Assembly (NCBI GenBank): GCA_052161605.1
Contig: CP197409.1
Direction: 5' to 3' (one strand)
Length of the DNA stretch: 64,000 nt
From: JBKCUI01 sp052161605
Lineage (GTDB): Bacteria > Planctomycetota > Planctomycetia > Pirellulales > Pirellulaceae
The notes beneath the pieces were generated by a model, which was not told where the DNA came from, did no database searches, and saw nothing but the letters and a program-made list of their open reading frames with translations. The translations under genes were made by a program, and so were the position numbers. Shown one piece after another: positions 63,908-64,000 of this stretch; within the stretch, counting starts at the first letter, position 1, and the number at the start of each line of letters is the position of its first letter.

Positions 63908-64000
63908 TTAGTGATCAAGAAGTGCCGTGATCGCGTATCTCATCTTCAACATGAAGTCTAACGTTTTGTCGTTATCGAGGCGGTAAAGCCACCTGATAGT
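63908..64000 (-). CDS. Possible C-terminal end of a minus-strand gene, cut by the window edge
   Basis: The minus-strand frame is open from the window edge to a TAA at 63910-63908, giving 30 residues with a protein-like composition (YRLDNDKTLDFMLKM-RYAITALLDH). It is followed by a stable hairpin. At this length an open frame can be chance. I recognise no family. Confidence 0.3.
   Translation of the reverse strand, partial: TIRWLYRLDNDKTLDFMLKMRYAITALLDH

Noticed and set aside
1..64000. tRNA, rRNA, integrase, transposase or phage genes
   Set aside because: I looked for the typical motifs and proteins on both strands and found none. The only mobile-like signal is the repeat-flanked GxxExxY gene.

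Overview
The window looks like a chromosomal segment of a planctomycete, most likely of the Pirellula/Rhodopirellula type. Supporting features are a DUF1592-type cytochrome paired with a DUF1552 protein, a PQQ-like propeller protein, a DUF4175-like/vWA/caspase-like operon, several very large secreted proteins with an N-terminal RRLL signature (LEPR-XLL-like), C-terminal dockerin repeats and a PEP-CTERM protein. I saw no rRNA, tRNA, CRISPR array, transposase or phage gene.

Layout, left to right. At 1-595 is the C-terminal end of an unrecognised gene. At 748-1668 a GxxExxY (PD-(D/E)XK-like) gene is bracketed by copies of a 25-bp repeat. At 1788-3422 (minus) is a secreted protein made of two complete cyanophycinase (S51) domains. 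At 3854-8832 (plus) lies a tight row: DUF1592 cytochrome, DUF1552 protein, HIT protein, PQQ-like propeller. At 8856-10379 (minus) is a divergent Mur ligase, facing away from a PyrK-like iron-sulfur flavoprotein and a YceH-family protein (10677-12445, plus). A secreted TlpA-like thioredoxin (12551-13753, minus) is divergent from a large secreted propeller/HEAT protein (14004-16598, plus). At 16733-24235 (minus) is an overlapping three-gene operon: DUF4175-like coiled-coil membrane protein, vWA-type membrane protein and caspase-like peptidase. At 24524-26200 (plus) is a lipoprotein of the endonuclease/exonuclease/phosphatase fold.

The right 60 percent of the window is dominated by three minus-strand genes for exported proteins. 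The giant gene (63460 to 32939) encodes about 10,173 residues. Its head resembles a phospholipase C/Het-C domain, an alpha/beta hydrolase and a peptidoglycan-binding plus LAS-type peptidase. This is followed by flagellin-IN-like repeats, long RTX calcium-binding blocks, pre-peptidase domains, FG-GAP repeats, leucine-rich repeats with inserted LamG and golvesin-like domains, PA14, a glycine-rich stretch, PKD/cadherin-like domains and a dockerin. Next is a small PEP-CTERM protein (32831 to 32247) whose body may be a cohesin-type fold. Last is a 1875-residue protein (31912 to 26285) that carries both a trypsin-like and a subtilisin-like protease domain. It ends in a dockerin module about 96 percent identical at DNA level to that of the giant protein.

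The most interesting reading, which is inference, is that these three genes form a surface-display set. The two huge dockerin-tailed enzymes would be held at the cell surface by a membrane-anchored cohesin-like PEP-CTERM partner encoded between them. Nothing in the window proves that interaction.
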